Below the pieces are notes generated by a model, which made no database searches, had not been told where the DNA came from, and saw only the letters and a list, made by a program, of their open reading frames with translations. A stretch of 64,000 nucleotides of DNA from CAYMGQ01 sp964390055 (lineage in GTDB: Bacteria; Bacillota; Clostridia; Peptostreptococcales; Natronincolaceae): the NCBI GenBank assembly GCA_964390055.1, contig CAYMGQ010000007.1, positions 58,407 through 122,406 on the forward strand. The letters run 5' to 3'. The position numbers were made by a program, and so were the translations under genes. Below, one piece after another: positions 38,482 to 47,184 of the stretch (its first letter is position 1; each line of letters starts with the position of its first letter).

Positions 38482-39375
38482 ATGTTATCGAAGATTGTAC
38501 CAATTGAAACTTTAAAACCTAAGTTGAAGGACATTAAATTTTCCTTGTACCTATTACAAAAAAATCGGCTTACTCAAATTGCCCTATATCTCGTTATAGC
38601 CTTATTCCTGGTGGCATTGTTGGCACCGCTGATAGTTCCCTACCCTAGTCATATAAGAGATGAGGCTAATTCTACTAATAAACTTCTACCTCCTTCAGGG
38701 GAACATTTTTTTGGCACCGATGAATTAGGGAGAGATATATTTAGTAGGGTTCTATATGGGACTAGGATTTCATTAAACACGGCAGTCCTATCTGTTGGGT
38801 TAGCTTTACTAATTGGTGTACCTCTTGGTGCGGTAGCCGGAACTCTAGGTGGATGGATTGATGAAATAATTATGAGGGTAACGGATATATTCTTGAGTTT
38901 TCCACCCCTATTGCTAGCTATAGCAATAGTGTCAGTTATGGGGCCAAATTTAGAAAATGCCATGTTAGCGATAGCCTTATCCTGGTGGCCATGGTATACG
39001 AGACTTGTAAGGGGACAGGCAATATCACTAAAAGAAAGAAAATTTATACATGCTGCAGAAGCTATTGGAACATCAAGTTCTAAGATAATTTTCAACCATA
39101 TTATACCCAATACAATTTCCCCTGTCATAGTGCAGGCTTCTATGGATATGGGTGGGGTAATTTTAACAATTGCATCGTTAAGTTTTCTTGGTTTAGGAGC
39201 TCAGGCACCAACACCAGAATGGGGCCTGATGATTAGTACTAGCAGGAATTATTTTTTAAATGCATGGTGGTATAGTATATTCCCTGGAGTTGCGATATTT
39301 ATTACTGTGCTGGCATTTAATTTACTAGGGGACGGGTTCAGGGAAATATTGGATCCCAAAACTAGGAAGAACTAG
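38482..39375 (+). CDS. Peptide-type ABC transporter permease 2 (DppC-like)
   Basis: Second membrane subunit. 297 residues with an N-terminal cytoplasmic stretch, then about six helices. DppC/OppC motifs: HFFGTDELGRDIFSRVLYGTRISL near residue 75, the coupling loop KERKFIHAAEAIGTSSSKI near residue 185, and LGLGAQAPTPEWGLMI. AAGGGAGG before the ATG. The fused ATPase follows after 14 nt. Confidence 0.93.
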   Translation: MLSKIVPIETLKPKLKDIKFSLYLLQKNRLTQIALYLVIALFLVALLAPLIVPYPSHIRDEANSTNKLLPPSGEHFFGTDELGRDIFSRVLYGTRISLNTAVLSVGLALLIGVPLGAVAGTLGGWIDEIIMRVTDIFLSFPPLLLAIAIVSVMGPNLENAMLAIALSWWPWYTRLVRGQAISLKERKFIHAAEAIGTSSSKIIFNHIIPNTISPVIVQASMDMGGVILTIASLSFLGLGAQAPTPEWGLMISTSRNYFLNAWWYSIFPGVAIFITVLAFNLLGDGFREILDPKTRKN

Positions 39376-39389
39376 AGGGGGAATAGCAC

Positions 39390-41222
39390 ATGAAGTCTTA
39401 TTTTGAAATAAGGAATTTGAAAATAAATCATAGAACCTTCGAGGGTACAAGAAAGGTTTTAGATATTGAAAATATAAAAATTGATAAGGGAAAAACCTAT
39501 GGCATAGTTGGCGAGAGTGGAGCCGGTAAGACAGTATTAGCATTGACAATATTAGGATTGCTACAATGTCCTCCCGGAGAAATAGAGGATGGGGAAATTA
39601 TTTTTGAGGGTAGAAACCTTTTATCACAATCTAATAGGTTTATGCAGGACAATATTAGGGGAAATAAAATAGCAATGATTTTCCAGGATCCTATGTCAAC
39701 CTTAAACCCTGTCTTTACTGTGGGCCACCAAATTATTCAGGTAATAAGAAAAAACCAAAAAGTTAATGAGAGAAAGGCATATCAACAAGCTATTGAAATG
39801 GTTAGGACTGTTAAATTGCCTGATGTTGAGGACATTATGGGTAAATATCCACATCAATTAAGTGGTGGTCAAAGACAGAGGGTTATTATAGCTATGGCCT
39901 TGGCCTGTGGGGCTGAGTTTATAATAGCTGATGAGCCAACTCGAAATTTAGATGTTACAATTCAAGCTAGTATATTAAAGACCTTGAAGGAGCTTCAGGA
40001 GGAATTTAATGTTAGCATTTTATTTATTGCAAATAATCTTAGTTTAGTTTCTGCCTTTTGCGATGAGGTGGGCATCTTGCATCAAGGAGAAATCGTTGAA
40101 AGTGGAAATATTAATAAAATATTACAGGCACCTGAACATGAGTATACAAAATTACTTTTAAGGTCAATAACAAGGGACAGACCCATAGAATCTAATGAAA
40201 TAATTGATGATAAGGTACTTCTAGAGGTAAAGGGACTCAAAAAGTATTTTCCAGTTAAAAGAGGCTTTTTCTCCAAAGAAGAATTATATGTTAAGGCTGT
40301 TGATGGGGTTGACTTAACAATAAATAAGGGTGAAGTTTTAGGCATTGTGGGAGAATCAGGATGCGGTAAGTCTACCCTAGTAAATACCATACTTAATTTG
40401 CATGAACCAACGGCAGGGAAGGTTATATTTGATGGTCAAGATATGTTTTCCTTAAACAAGCAGGAACTAAGGAAGGCTAGGAAGGATATACAGATAGTTT
40501 TCCAGGATCCCTATTGGTCCCTTAACCCAAGATGGTTGGTTAAGGATATAATTGCCGAACCAATAAAAGTTCATGAAAAATTAAAATCCCAATCATTATT
40601 GGCTAGAGTCAAGGAATTATTAGAGATGGTGGGATTGGATAAAGATGCCGCCTATAGGTATCCCCATGAATTTAGTGGAGGACAACGTCAAAGAATTGCC
40701 ATTGCAAGAGCTTTGGCAGTCAATCCGAAGCTGGTAGTTTTGGATGAGCCAACTTCATCCATAGATGTCTTATCTCAGGCCCAGATTTTGGACTTGTTAA
40801 ATGACTTGCGTAAAAAAATGGAATTAACTAATATATTAATATCCCATGATTTAAGTGTGGTTAACTATATGTCTGATAAAATAATTGTTATGTATTTGGG
40901 TAAAATTGTGGAATATGGTGAATCCCAGGAAGTTTTTACAAACCCACAACACCCTTATACCCAGGCCCTGTTTAATTCTATACCAGATTTAGACAAGATT
41001 GGTATCCAATCTTTACAGACCATAGAGGGCAATGTTCCCAGTGCTATTTATCCACCAAAGGGATGTCGCTTTCATACTAGGTGTGATAGGGTAATGGATA
41101 TATGCAAAAAGGAAGTTCCGGGTCTTAGAAATCTAGGCAAGCAACATTATGCTGCATGCCATTTATTCGGGCAAAATGAAGATAGTGGACAAACTAATCA
41201 TGGGGATATAAAAATAGAATAA
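39390..41222 (+). CDS. Peptide-type ABC transporter ATPase, DppD-DppF fusion
   Basis: Two ATPase domains that are separate DppD and DppF proteins in most systems are fused in 610 residues. Half 1: Walker A GESGAGKT (41-48), signature LSGGQRQRV, Walker B FIIADEPT. Half 2: Walker A GESGCGKST, signature FSGGQRQRI, Walker B VVLDEPTSSID, then the oligopeptide C-terminal extension with CRFHTRCDRVMDICKKEVP. Half 1 reads IANNL at the H-switch (Asn 215) where half 2 has ISHDL, so the first catalytic site is probably weak. Fusion itself is not rare. Confidence 0.93.
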   Translation: MKSYFEIRNLKINHRTFEGTRKVLDIENIKIDKGKTYGIVGESGAGKTVLALTILGLLQCPPGEIEDGEIIFEGRNLLSQSNRFMQDNIRGNKIAMIFQDPMSTLNPVFTVGHQIIQVIRKNQKVNERKAYQQAIEMVRTVKLPDVEDIMGKYPHQLSGGQRQRVIIAMALACGAEFIIADEPTRNLDVTIQASILKTLKELQEEFNVSILFIANNLSLVSAFCDEVGILHQGEIVESGNINKILQAPEHEYTKLLLRSITRDRPIESNEIIDDKVLLEVKGLKKYFPVKRGFFSKEELYVKAVDGVDLTINKGEVLGIVGESGCGKSTLVNTILNLHEPTAGKVIFDGQDMFSLNKQELRKARKDIQIVFQDPYWSLNPRWLVKDIIAEPIKVHEKLKSQSLLARVKELLEMVGLDKDAAYRYPHEFSGGQRQRIAIARALAVNPKLVVLDEPTSSIDVLSQAQILDLLNDLRKKMELTNILISHDLSVVNYMSDKIIVMYLGKIVEYGESQEVFTNPQHPYTQALFNSIPDLDKIGIQSLQTIEGNVPSAIYPPKGCRFHTRCDRVMDICKKEVPGLRNLGKQHYAACHLFGQNEDSGQTNHGDIKIE

Positions 41223-41243
41223 GATGCAGGGAGGAAATATAAA

Positions 41244-42347
41244 ATGAAAAATTTAAAAAGGCAGGATTTGATAGATATCCTTTATGGGTGCACGATTTTG
41301 GGGACAGGAGGTGGGGGTAGCCTTGAAGAGGGTATAAAAAAGATTGATCAAGCATTGGGATTGGGTAAGGAGTTTATATTGGTCGACTTTGATGAATTGC
41401 AAGACGATGATTTAATCGCTACACCTTATTCCTGTGGAGCAATTTCACCGGAAACTGAGGAAGAAAGAAAAAAATATGAAGATTTACCAGTTAGCCCCGA
41501 AGTACCCCATGTAGTAGCCCTAAGGGAAATGGAGGACTTTTTAAATAAGGAAGTTAAAGCTATTATTTCCACGGAACTAGGGGGAGGAAATACGGCCATA
41601 GCTTTTTACACTGCTGCAATGGCAGGTAAATATATAGTTGATGGCGATCCAGCAGGCCGTTCTGTTCCTGAGCTTCAGCATTCTACTTATTATCTAAATG
41701 ATATCCCCATCCATCCCATGGCTGTGGTGAATGAATTTGGAGAATCAGCAATTTTCACCAACTTCGTAGATGACTACCGGGCTGAGACGCTTGTTAGGGC
41801 ACTTGCAGTTGTTAGTAGAAATAGTATCGCTGTAGTAGATCACGTACAACCATCTGAAATAATAAAGAATGGGGTTATACGAGGGGCCATCTCCCACGCA
41901 TGGAAAATAGGCAGGGCCTATAGACTAGCTAAGGATAAGGGTAATGATGTGGTGGCAGCTATTATAGAGGCGGGTGAGGGCCAACTATTGTTCGAAGGTA
42001 AGGTCCAGTCCAATAAATGGGATACCATAGAGGGATTTACCATCGGAGATGTTAGTTTTGAGGGTAGTGGACAATTTCAGGGGGATGAATATAAGATTTG
42101 GTATAAAAATGAAAATATAGTATCATGGAAGAATGGGAAATATCATGCAACAGTTCCAGATTTAATTTGTATTATGGATACCGAGAAAAATGAACCAGTT
42201 CTTAACCCATCCTTTGTTGAGGGTATGGAAGTGGCCATTTATGTACTACCGGCACCAAAGGAATGGACAACAAAGAGGGGTCTGGATGTATTTGGACCGA
42301 GAAGTTTTAAATTTGATACAGATTGGACACCATTTTCACAACTATAA
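41244..42347 (+). CDS. DUF917 family protein
   Basis: Family of poorly characterised enzymes; some members are linked to hydantoin or thiohydantoin metabolism. 367 residues. Typical features: the N-terminal CTILGTGGGGSLEEG, TPYSCGAISPETE, the STELGGGNTAIAFY region near residue 115, and DGDPAGRSVPELQHST near residue 133. It begins 21 nt after the transporter ATPase with GGGAGGAAA as ribosome site, so it is in the transporter operon and probably acts on the imported substrate. A terminator follows. Confidence 0.85.
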   Translation: MKNLKRQDLIDILYGCTILGTGGGGSLEEGIKKIDQALGLGKEFILVDFDELQDDDLIATPYSCGAISPETEEERKKYEDLPVSPEVPHVVALREMEDFLNKEVKAIISTELGGGNTAIAFYTAAMAGKYIVDGDPAGRSVPELQHSTYYLNDIPIHPMAVVNEFGESAIFTNFVDDYRAETLVRALAVVSRNSIAVVDHVQPSEIIKNGVIRGAISHAWKIGRAYRLAKDKGNDVVAAIIEAGEGQLLFEGKVQSNKWDTIEGFTIGDVSFEGSGQFQGDEYKIWYKNENIVSWKNGKYHATVPDLICIMDTEKNEPVLNPSFVEGMEVAIYVLPAPKEWTTKRGLDVFGPRSFKFDTDWTPFSQL

Positions 42348-42363
42348 TAAGGAAAAAAACTAG

Positions 42364-42396
42364 GCAAGTCTCCCAAGAGGGACTTGCTTTTAATCA
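42364..42396 (+). terminator. Terminator after the DUF917 gene
   Basis: GCAAGTC (42364-42370) with inner CC pairs with GG and GACTTGC around a bulged T; TTTTAAT tail. Confidence 0.75.
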
Positions 42397-42427
42397 ATAA
42401 GATATATGAAAGATAGGAGGGGTAAAG

Positions 42428-43615
42428 ATGTATATTACTGTGTCAGATGCATTAAAATTACCATCCTTTCAAAGTGCTCAGGTTATTGCTGGTAGTGGCG
42501 GTCTAGACAGAAAGATATATAGAATTAGTGTTGTGGAATGCCCAGAGTTTCCAATTGACCCAGAAACTACAGGTAGGGCTAATCAATTATTTGAGGATGG
42601 AGATTTTTTTATTTCTAGCATGTACGCAATTAAGGACACCCCTAACTTATTTTTAGATACTATTAAATTATATTTCCAATTTAACACTAGTGGCTTAGTG
42701 ATTGTGCGAGGATATTTTGAAGAAATTCCAAAAGAGGCTATTGCTTATGCTAATGCAGTAAACTACCCATTAATTTTTTTAGATAAGACTGTTGCCTATG
42801 CTGATGTCATAAGGGATGTTATGAAGGCCGTTTTTTCCCAGGAGAATTATAGTAGTTCAATATTAGTAGTGGATGATATATTAAATGGTAATTATAGTGA
42901 GGAAAGGCTAGAAAGACTTGCCTATACTATAAACCCTAATTTTAGGAATCATTTAGTTTCCTTCTATATACAATATCAAAATCAAAAAATGGATAGGACA
43001 AACTTGATAATAAGCAATCTTAGGATGGAAGAAAATATTTTTGTTGTAAACTATTATAATGCTATCCTAGTATTTGCAACTTACGACAGTATGATTGATA
43101 TAGAGGGAGTCAAAAGATTGAAGAAAAAGTTATGCCAGACTATGGAAAAGTATATCGGTGACTATAATATGGGAATAAGTGATATTCATTATGGGTTAAG
43201 AAATATAAAAGTGTGCATTAAGCAGGCTATGGTAGCGTGTAAGGTTAGTAGGATAGCAGATTCCAAAGCTGAACACTACGATAAAATAGGCACGTACAAA
43301 CTCTTGCTAGAAATTAAAAATAGGTCGGTTCTTAAGAGATTTTATAACGAATTTATTGTTCCCGTTAGAGAATATGACAGGGGCAAAAAGGGAGAATTAT
43401 TTAATACTATGATTTCCTATGCAAGAAATGATGGAGATTTAAAAAAGACTGCTAAGGAATTATTTCAACATGAAAATACTATACGTTATCGTCTTGCTAG
43501 AATAAAAGAGTTGCTTAATGCTGAGGATGATAATTTAAAATTTAATGAAAATCTTGCAATCGCATATAAAGTGTATAAAATATTATCAAGCGATGAAAAT
43601 CTGATAGGAGAATAG
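42428..43615 (+). CDS. PucR-family transcriptional regulator
   Basis: Likely regulator of the neighbouring transporter/DUF917 genes. 395 residues: N-terminal PucR sensor domain (about 1-130: ITVSDALKLPSF; LDRKIYRISVVECPEF), a middle region, and a C-terminal PucR HTH (DLKKTAKELFQHENTIRYRLARI, near residue 345). PucR proteins control purine, hydantoin or amino-acid catabolic genes; here the context with a DUF917 gene points to a related nitrogenous compound. ATAGGAGGGG precedes the ATG. The next gene starts 2 nt after the stop. Confidence 0.9.
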   Translation: MYITVSDALKLPSFQSAQVIAGSGGLDRKIYRISVVECPEFPIDPETTGRANQLFEDGDFFISSMYAIKDTPNLFLDTIKLYFQFNTSGLVIVRGYFEEIPKEAIAYANAVNYPLIFLDKTVAYADVIRDVMKAVFSQENYSSSILVVDDILNGNYSEERLERLAYTINPNFRNHLVSFYIQYQNQKMDRTNLIISNLRMEENIFVVNYYNAILVFATYDSMIDIEGVKRLKKKLCQTMEKYIGDYNMGISDIHYGLRNIKVCIKQAMVACKVSRIADSKAEHYDKIGTYKLLLEIKNRSVLKRFYNEFIVPVREYDRGKKGELFNTMISYARNDGDLKKTAKELFQHENTIRYRLARIKELLNAEDDNLKFNENLAIAYKVYKILSSDENLIGE

Positions 43616-43617
43616 AA

Positions 43618-44454
43618 ATGAAGGAAAAGATTCAAATTACCTTATTAGTAGAAGAGGGAAAAGAATTGATAGCTATGGCTATTACAAATCATCCAAAATT
43701 TCAAGGGGCTAAGAAAAGAGGCAAGATTATCCTTAAGGGTGGTAGCACGGTTTCAAGAATATCAGAGCTATTAACAGGCAGACCCTTATCCATTTCAGGC
43801 AGGATTACATCTAGGGGAACTGTGGCAGGTTTATATGAGGGGGAGGAGCCACATGTATCGCTATTAGAGGGTAATCAGGTTAAAAATATAGATAAGGAAT
43901 TCCTCCAGGAGGTCTTAAAACTAGGACCAAATGATCTAATAGTTTGTGGAGCTAATGCAATAGATAGCCATGGCAATGCGGGAATAATGTCAGGTAGTCC
44001 CGGCGGAGGAGATATGGCCTATGCCTTTAGCAGTTGGTACGGGGAAGGTGTGCCCGTTCTTATACCCGTGGGGATTGAGAAAATGATACCCGGTAATATT
44101 AAAGATATTGTACAGAGAACGGGAAGAAAGAGGAAAAAACTCAGTATGGGTATGGCAGTGGGACTAATACCTGTATGGGGCGAGATTATAACCGAAGTTG
44201 AAGCATTGAAACTAATGGCAAATGTGGAGGCAGAAGTGATCGGAGCTGGAGGATTGGGTCAGGCCCAGGGGAGTATAACCCTAGATCTTTGGGGAGATAA
44301 GAAAGAGCTGGAAAAGATAATCCAGCTAATTACTCCTATAAAAATAAAGGCTAAAACTATTTCAGCTGATACCAAATCCCTGATAGAGTGTAAAGCACCT
44401 TGTCAATACTGCAGGGAGCATTTAGCCTGTGGCTATAGGGCTAATAAATTTTAA
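43618..44454 (+). CDS. Unrecognised protein co-transcribed with the PucR regulator
   Basis: I cannot assign a family with certainty. 278 residues, soluble. The segment LIVCGANAIDSHGNAGIMSG near residue 107 resembles the GANAI-type core of LUD/NagB-like folds, and GGSTVSRISELL lies earlier; the C-terminus ends in a Cys-rich tail (CKAPCQYCREHLACGY) that may bind metal. It overlaps no other gene and starts 2 nt after pucR, so it is translated with the regulator. Function in the same catabolic island is inferred from position only. Confidence 0.75.
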   Translation: MKEKIQITLLVEEGKELIAMAITNHPKFQGAKKRGKIILKGGSTVSRISELLTGRPLSISGRITSRGTVAGLYEGEEPHVSLLEGNQVKNIDKEFLQEVLKLGPNDLIVCGANAIDSHGNAGIMSGSPGGGDMAYAFSSWYGEGVPVLIPVGIEKMIPGNIKDIVQRTGRKRKKLSMGMAVGLIPVWGEIITEVEALKLMANVEAEVIGAGGLGQAQGSITLDLWGDKKELEKIIQLITPIKIKAKTISADTKSLIECKAPCQYCREHLACGYRANKF

Positions 44455-44464
44455 AGCAAGTTAC

Positions 44465-44773
44465 CTACAATAATTCAGGAGTTTCTGTATAATTATCATG
44501 GATTGCCTTTTTTACAATGGTAAAATTTAAAGGCTCAGAATTCAAGGAAAAAGTACAGGGAAACCTAGTAGCGCAATTATTACATTCAATAAATTGCCTT
44601 GCATTTTTTTGTTCCCGCTTATCAAATAAAAAGGGAAGAGAAACACCTTCATGCTTATTCCCTGTTTCTCTTGGACTATTAATATTATATGAATAGACAT
44701 ATGTTGATTCATATTTTGCGGTAAAATCCACACTTGTACATTTGGGGCAAAAAATTTTTTCGTTTAAATTCAT
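44465..44773 (-). CDS. Small zinc-ribbon-like protein of unknown function
   Basis: 102 residues from the ATG at 44773, which has AAAGGATGG 8 nt upstream; an ATG at 44785 is also open but lies on that site. An N-terminal CPKC (MNLNEKIFCPKCTSVDF) and a central CNNC suggest a Zn-binding fold. The rest is unrecognised. It is alone on the - strand, converging on the unknown gene before it with only 10 nt between stops. The ribosome site and paired CxxC motifs support a real gene. Confidence 0.6.
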   Translation of the reverse strand: MNLNEKIFCPKCTSVDFTAKYESTYVYSYNINSPRETGNKHEGVSLPFLFDKREQKNARQFIECNNCATRFPCTFSLNSEPLNFTIVKKAIHDNYTETPELL

Positions 44774-44885
44774 AAGATTTACCATCCTTTCCTAGTATAT
44801 AAAGACCCATTAGGTTTATATTTCCTTGAAACATGCAATTTAATACAGAAAAATTATATAATTTAGAATTTAGGGAGGTTATTAA

Positions 44886-46064
44886 ATGACTCTTAAGAAA
44901 GAGGCCTTAAGGCTTCATTGTGAAAAGCAAGGCAAATTACAGGTGGCTAGCAAGGTAGCGGTCCACAATAAAGAGGATCTTGCTTTGGCTTATACACCAG
45001 GGGTTGCCGAGCCCTGTAAGGAAATACATAAGGATGTCAGTGCAGCCTATAAATATACCATGAAGGGGAATATGGTTGCAGTTGTAACCAATGGCACAGC
45101 TGTGCTAGGCTTAGGAGATATAGGTGCTACAGCATCTTTGCCTGTAATGGAAGGGAAGGCCCTATTGTTCAAATCCTTTGCCGGAGTTGATGCATTTCCA
45201 ATTTGTATTAATAGTAAGGACATTGATAAAATAGTGGACACGGTAGTTCAAATTGAGCCCTCCTTTGGTGGAATTAATTTGGAGGATATAGCGGCTCCTG
45301 ATTGTTTTGAAATAGAGAAGAGATTAAGGAGTCAACTATCAATACCAGTTTTCCACGATGATCAGGATGGTACTGCTATTACAGTCCTAGCTGCCCTGAT
45401 AAATGGTTTGAAAATCATTGGTAAAAGATTAGGGGATATAAAGGTTGTGGTAAATGGGGCTGGGGCTGCAGGAATAGCTATCACGAAGATTCTACTAGAG
45501 GCAGGCGTTGAAAATATATTCATATGTGATAGAAATGGCATTATCTTCGAAGGCCGTGGCCAGGGGATGAATTGGGCTAAAGAAGAGATAGGCAAGCAAA
45601 TAAATAAGGGAAAAGTAGAAGGAGATTTAGCCCATGCCCTAGTAAATGCTGATGTATTTATTGGTGTATCATCGGCCAATGTGCTATCTAAAGGGATGGT
45701 GGAAACAATGAATAAAGATGCCATTGTTTTCGCCCTTGCCAATCCTATACCAGAGATTGATCCCATGGAGGCTAAAGAGGCAGGTGCCCGGATAATTGGT
45801 ACTGGCAGGGGAGATTATCCAAACCAAATTAACAATGTACTTATTTTTCCAGGTATATTTCGTGGGGCTTTAGATGTTAGGGCAAGCGAAATTAATAAAG
45901 AGATGAAATTAGCAGCCGCCTACGCATTGGCAGGAATTATATTAGATAAAGAACTTAGGGAAGATTATATTATACCAGACCCTTTCGATGAAAGGGTTGC
46001 AACAATAGTTGCATCTGCAGTAGGAAAAGCAGCTATTGAAACCGGCATAGCCCTTAATACATAA
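44886..46064 (+). CDS. NAD(P)-dependent malic enzyme
   Basis: Oxidative decarboxylation of malate to pyruvate. 392 residues, the short bacterial form without the phosphotransacetylase tail of MaeB. Motifs: AYTPGVAEPCKEI near the start, MEGKALLFKSFAGVDAFPICI, the metal-binding FHDDQDGTAITVLAAL, and the Rossmann motif VVNGAGAAGIAITK near residue 188. TTAGGGAGG precedes the ATG. Single-gene unit with a hairpin terminator. Confidence 0.94.
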   Translation: MTLKKEALRLHCEKQGKLQVASKVAVHNKEDLALAYTPGVAEPCKEIHKDVSAAYKYTMKGNMVAVVTNGTAVLGLGDIGATASLPVMEGKALLFKSFAGVDAFPICINSKDIDKIVDTVVQIEPSFGGINLEDIAAPDCFEIEKRLRSQLSIPVFHDDQDGTAITVLAALINGLKIIGKRLGDIKVVVNGAGAAGIAITKILLEAGVENIFICDRNGIIFEGRGQGMNWAKEEIGKQINKGKVEGDLAHALVNADVFIGVSSANVLSKGMVETMNKDAIVFALANPIPEIDPMEAKEAGARIIGTGRGDYPNQINNVLIFPGIFRGALDVRASEINKEMKLAAAYALAGIILDKELREDYIIPDPFDERVATIVASAVGKAAIETGIALNT

Positions 46065-46104
46065 ATACAAATTCACACCGTGGTAAATAATAAAGAGCAA
46101 TAAT

Positions 46105-46146
46105 AATAAGGCTGTTCTTAAATTAATAAGACAGTCTTATTTTATT
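46105..46146 (+). terminator. Terminator of the malic enzyme gene
   Basis: AATAAGGCTGTTCTT pairs with AAGACAGTCTTATT (one bulge, one G-U pair), followed by TTTATT. Confidence 0.75.
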
Positions 46147-46173
46147 ATTGGCCGGGTAAAGAGAGCTACTACA

Positions 46174-46202
46174 TTGAAACCTGACAGAAAATTATGTATA
46201 GT
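46174..46202 (+). promoter_or_regulatory. Promoter of the DMT transporter gene
   Basis: TTGAAA (46174-46179), 17 nt, TATAGT (46197-46202). Confidence 0.6.
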
Positions 46203-46252
46203 ATAATTATTGGCTAAACTACTATCTTCACCAATGAGGAGGTTTATAGAAA

Positions 46253-47161
46253 ATGAAAAAATATAAGGTATGGTTTCTATTAATTATGTGCAATTTGTTT
46301 TGGGCGGGAAATTATATTTTTGGCTCTTTTGTTGTAAAGGAGATAAGCCCTTTGTGGGTTACCCTCCTGCGTTGGTTACTAGGTATTTTTATACTTTATC
46401 CCATAGCCTACCGTGTTGAAAAACCTAAACTAAAGACTATTAAACAGTCCCTTGGGCCCCTAGCAATTATGGGGTTTTTAGGAATTGTAACATATAATCA
46501 AACCCTTTATGCAGCATTAAATTATACTTCTACCACTAATACCGCATTAATAAATGCCTTAAATCCTGGAACAATATTACTATTCTCTGTCTTGCTTTTA
46601 CGGGAGAAGGTTTCGAAAATGCAAATTTTAGGAATAGCAATATCCTTTGTAGCTGTGTTAGTTGTACTTACAGGAGGAAACTTGGAACAAATCTTTATGA
46701 TGGAATATAATAAGGGGGACATACTGATGTTATTTGCCATTATTGTTTGGAGCTTATATTCAATAGTTGCTAGGTATGTAAGTCGAACTGTTCCGCCTAT
46801 TACTGCCACATCTGTTTCAGCTACTATAGCTATTATTATTTTAGCACCCTTTGCCCTTAGGCAGGGAATTAACATAAATAATATAAGCCCATTGACTATA
46901 ATAGGTGTATTATATATCGTTATTTTTGCATCGGTGGGTTCATTTGTTTTCTGGAATACAGCTATAAAGGAAATTGGAGCTAGTAGGGCTGGCGTATTTA
47001 TGAATTTGGGGCCTGTATTTACAGCATTAATCAATTTGTTCTTAGGTATAAGAGTAACAGGTGCACAGGTAGTGGGAGGAATATTCGTATTTCTAGGAGT
47101 CTACTTGACTACGGGCATGCTTGAGGAAAAACTACAAAAGCTAGCTAGGGCAAGTAGCTAA
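46253..47161 (+). CDS. EamA/DMT-family transporter
   Basis: Drug/metabolite transporter superfamily, ten predicted membrane helices in two EamA repeats; exporters of amino acids or metabolites are typical. 302 residues. Repeat signatures: MCNLFWAGNYIFGSFVV at the start, NYTSTTNTALINALNPGTILL near residue 90, and FWNTAIKEIGASRAGVFMNLGP near residue 234. It starts 50 nt after its promoter; the MerR-type gene follows 23 nt later and may regulate it. Confidence 0.9.
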   Translation: MKKYKVWFLLIMCNLFWAGNYIFGSFVVKEISPLWVTLLRWLLGIFILYPIAYRVEKPKLKTIKQSLGPLAIMGFLGIVTYNQTLYAALNYTSTTNTALINALNPGTILLFSVLLLREKVSKMQILGIAISFVAVLVVLTGGNLEQIFMMEYNKGDILMLFAIIVWSLYSIVARYVSRTVPPITATSVSATIAIIILAPFALRQGININNISPLTIIGVLYIVIFASVGSFVFWNTAIKEIGASRAGVFMNLGPVFTALINLFLGIRVTGAQVVGGIFVFLGVYLTTGMLEEKLQKLARASS

Positions 47162-47184
47162 CAATATGAAAAGAGGGTGATAAA

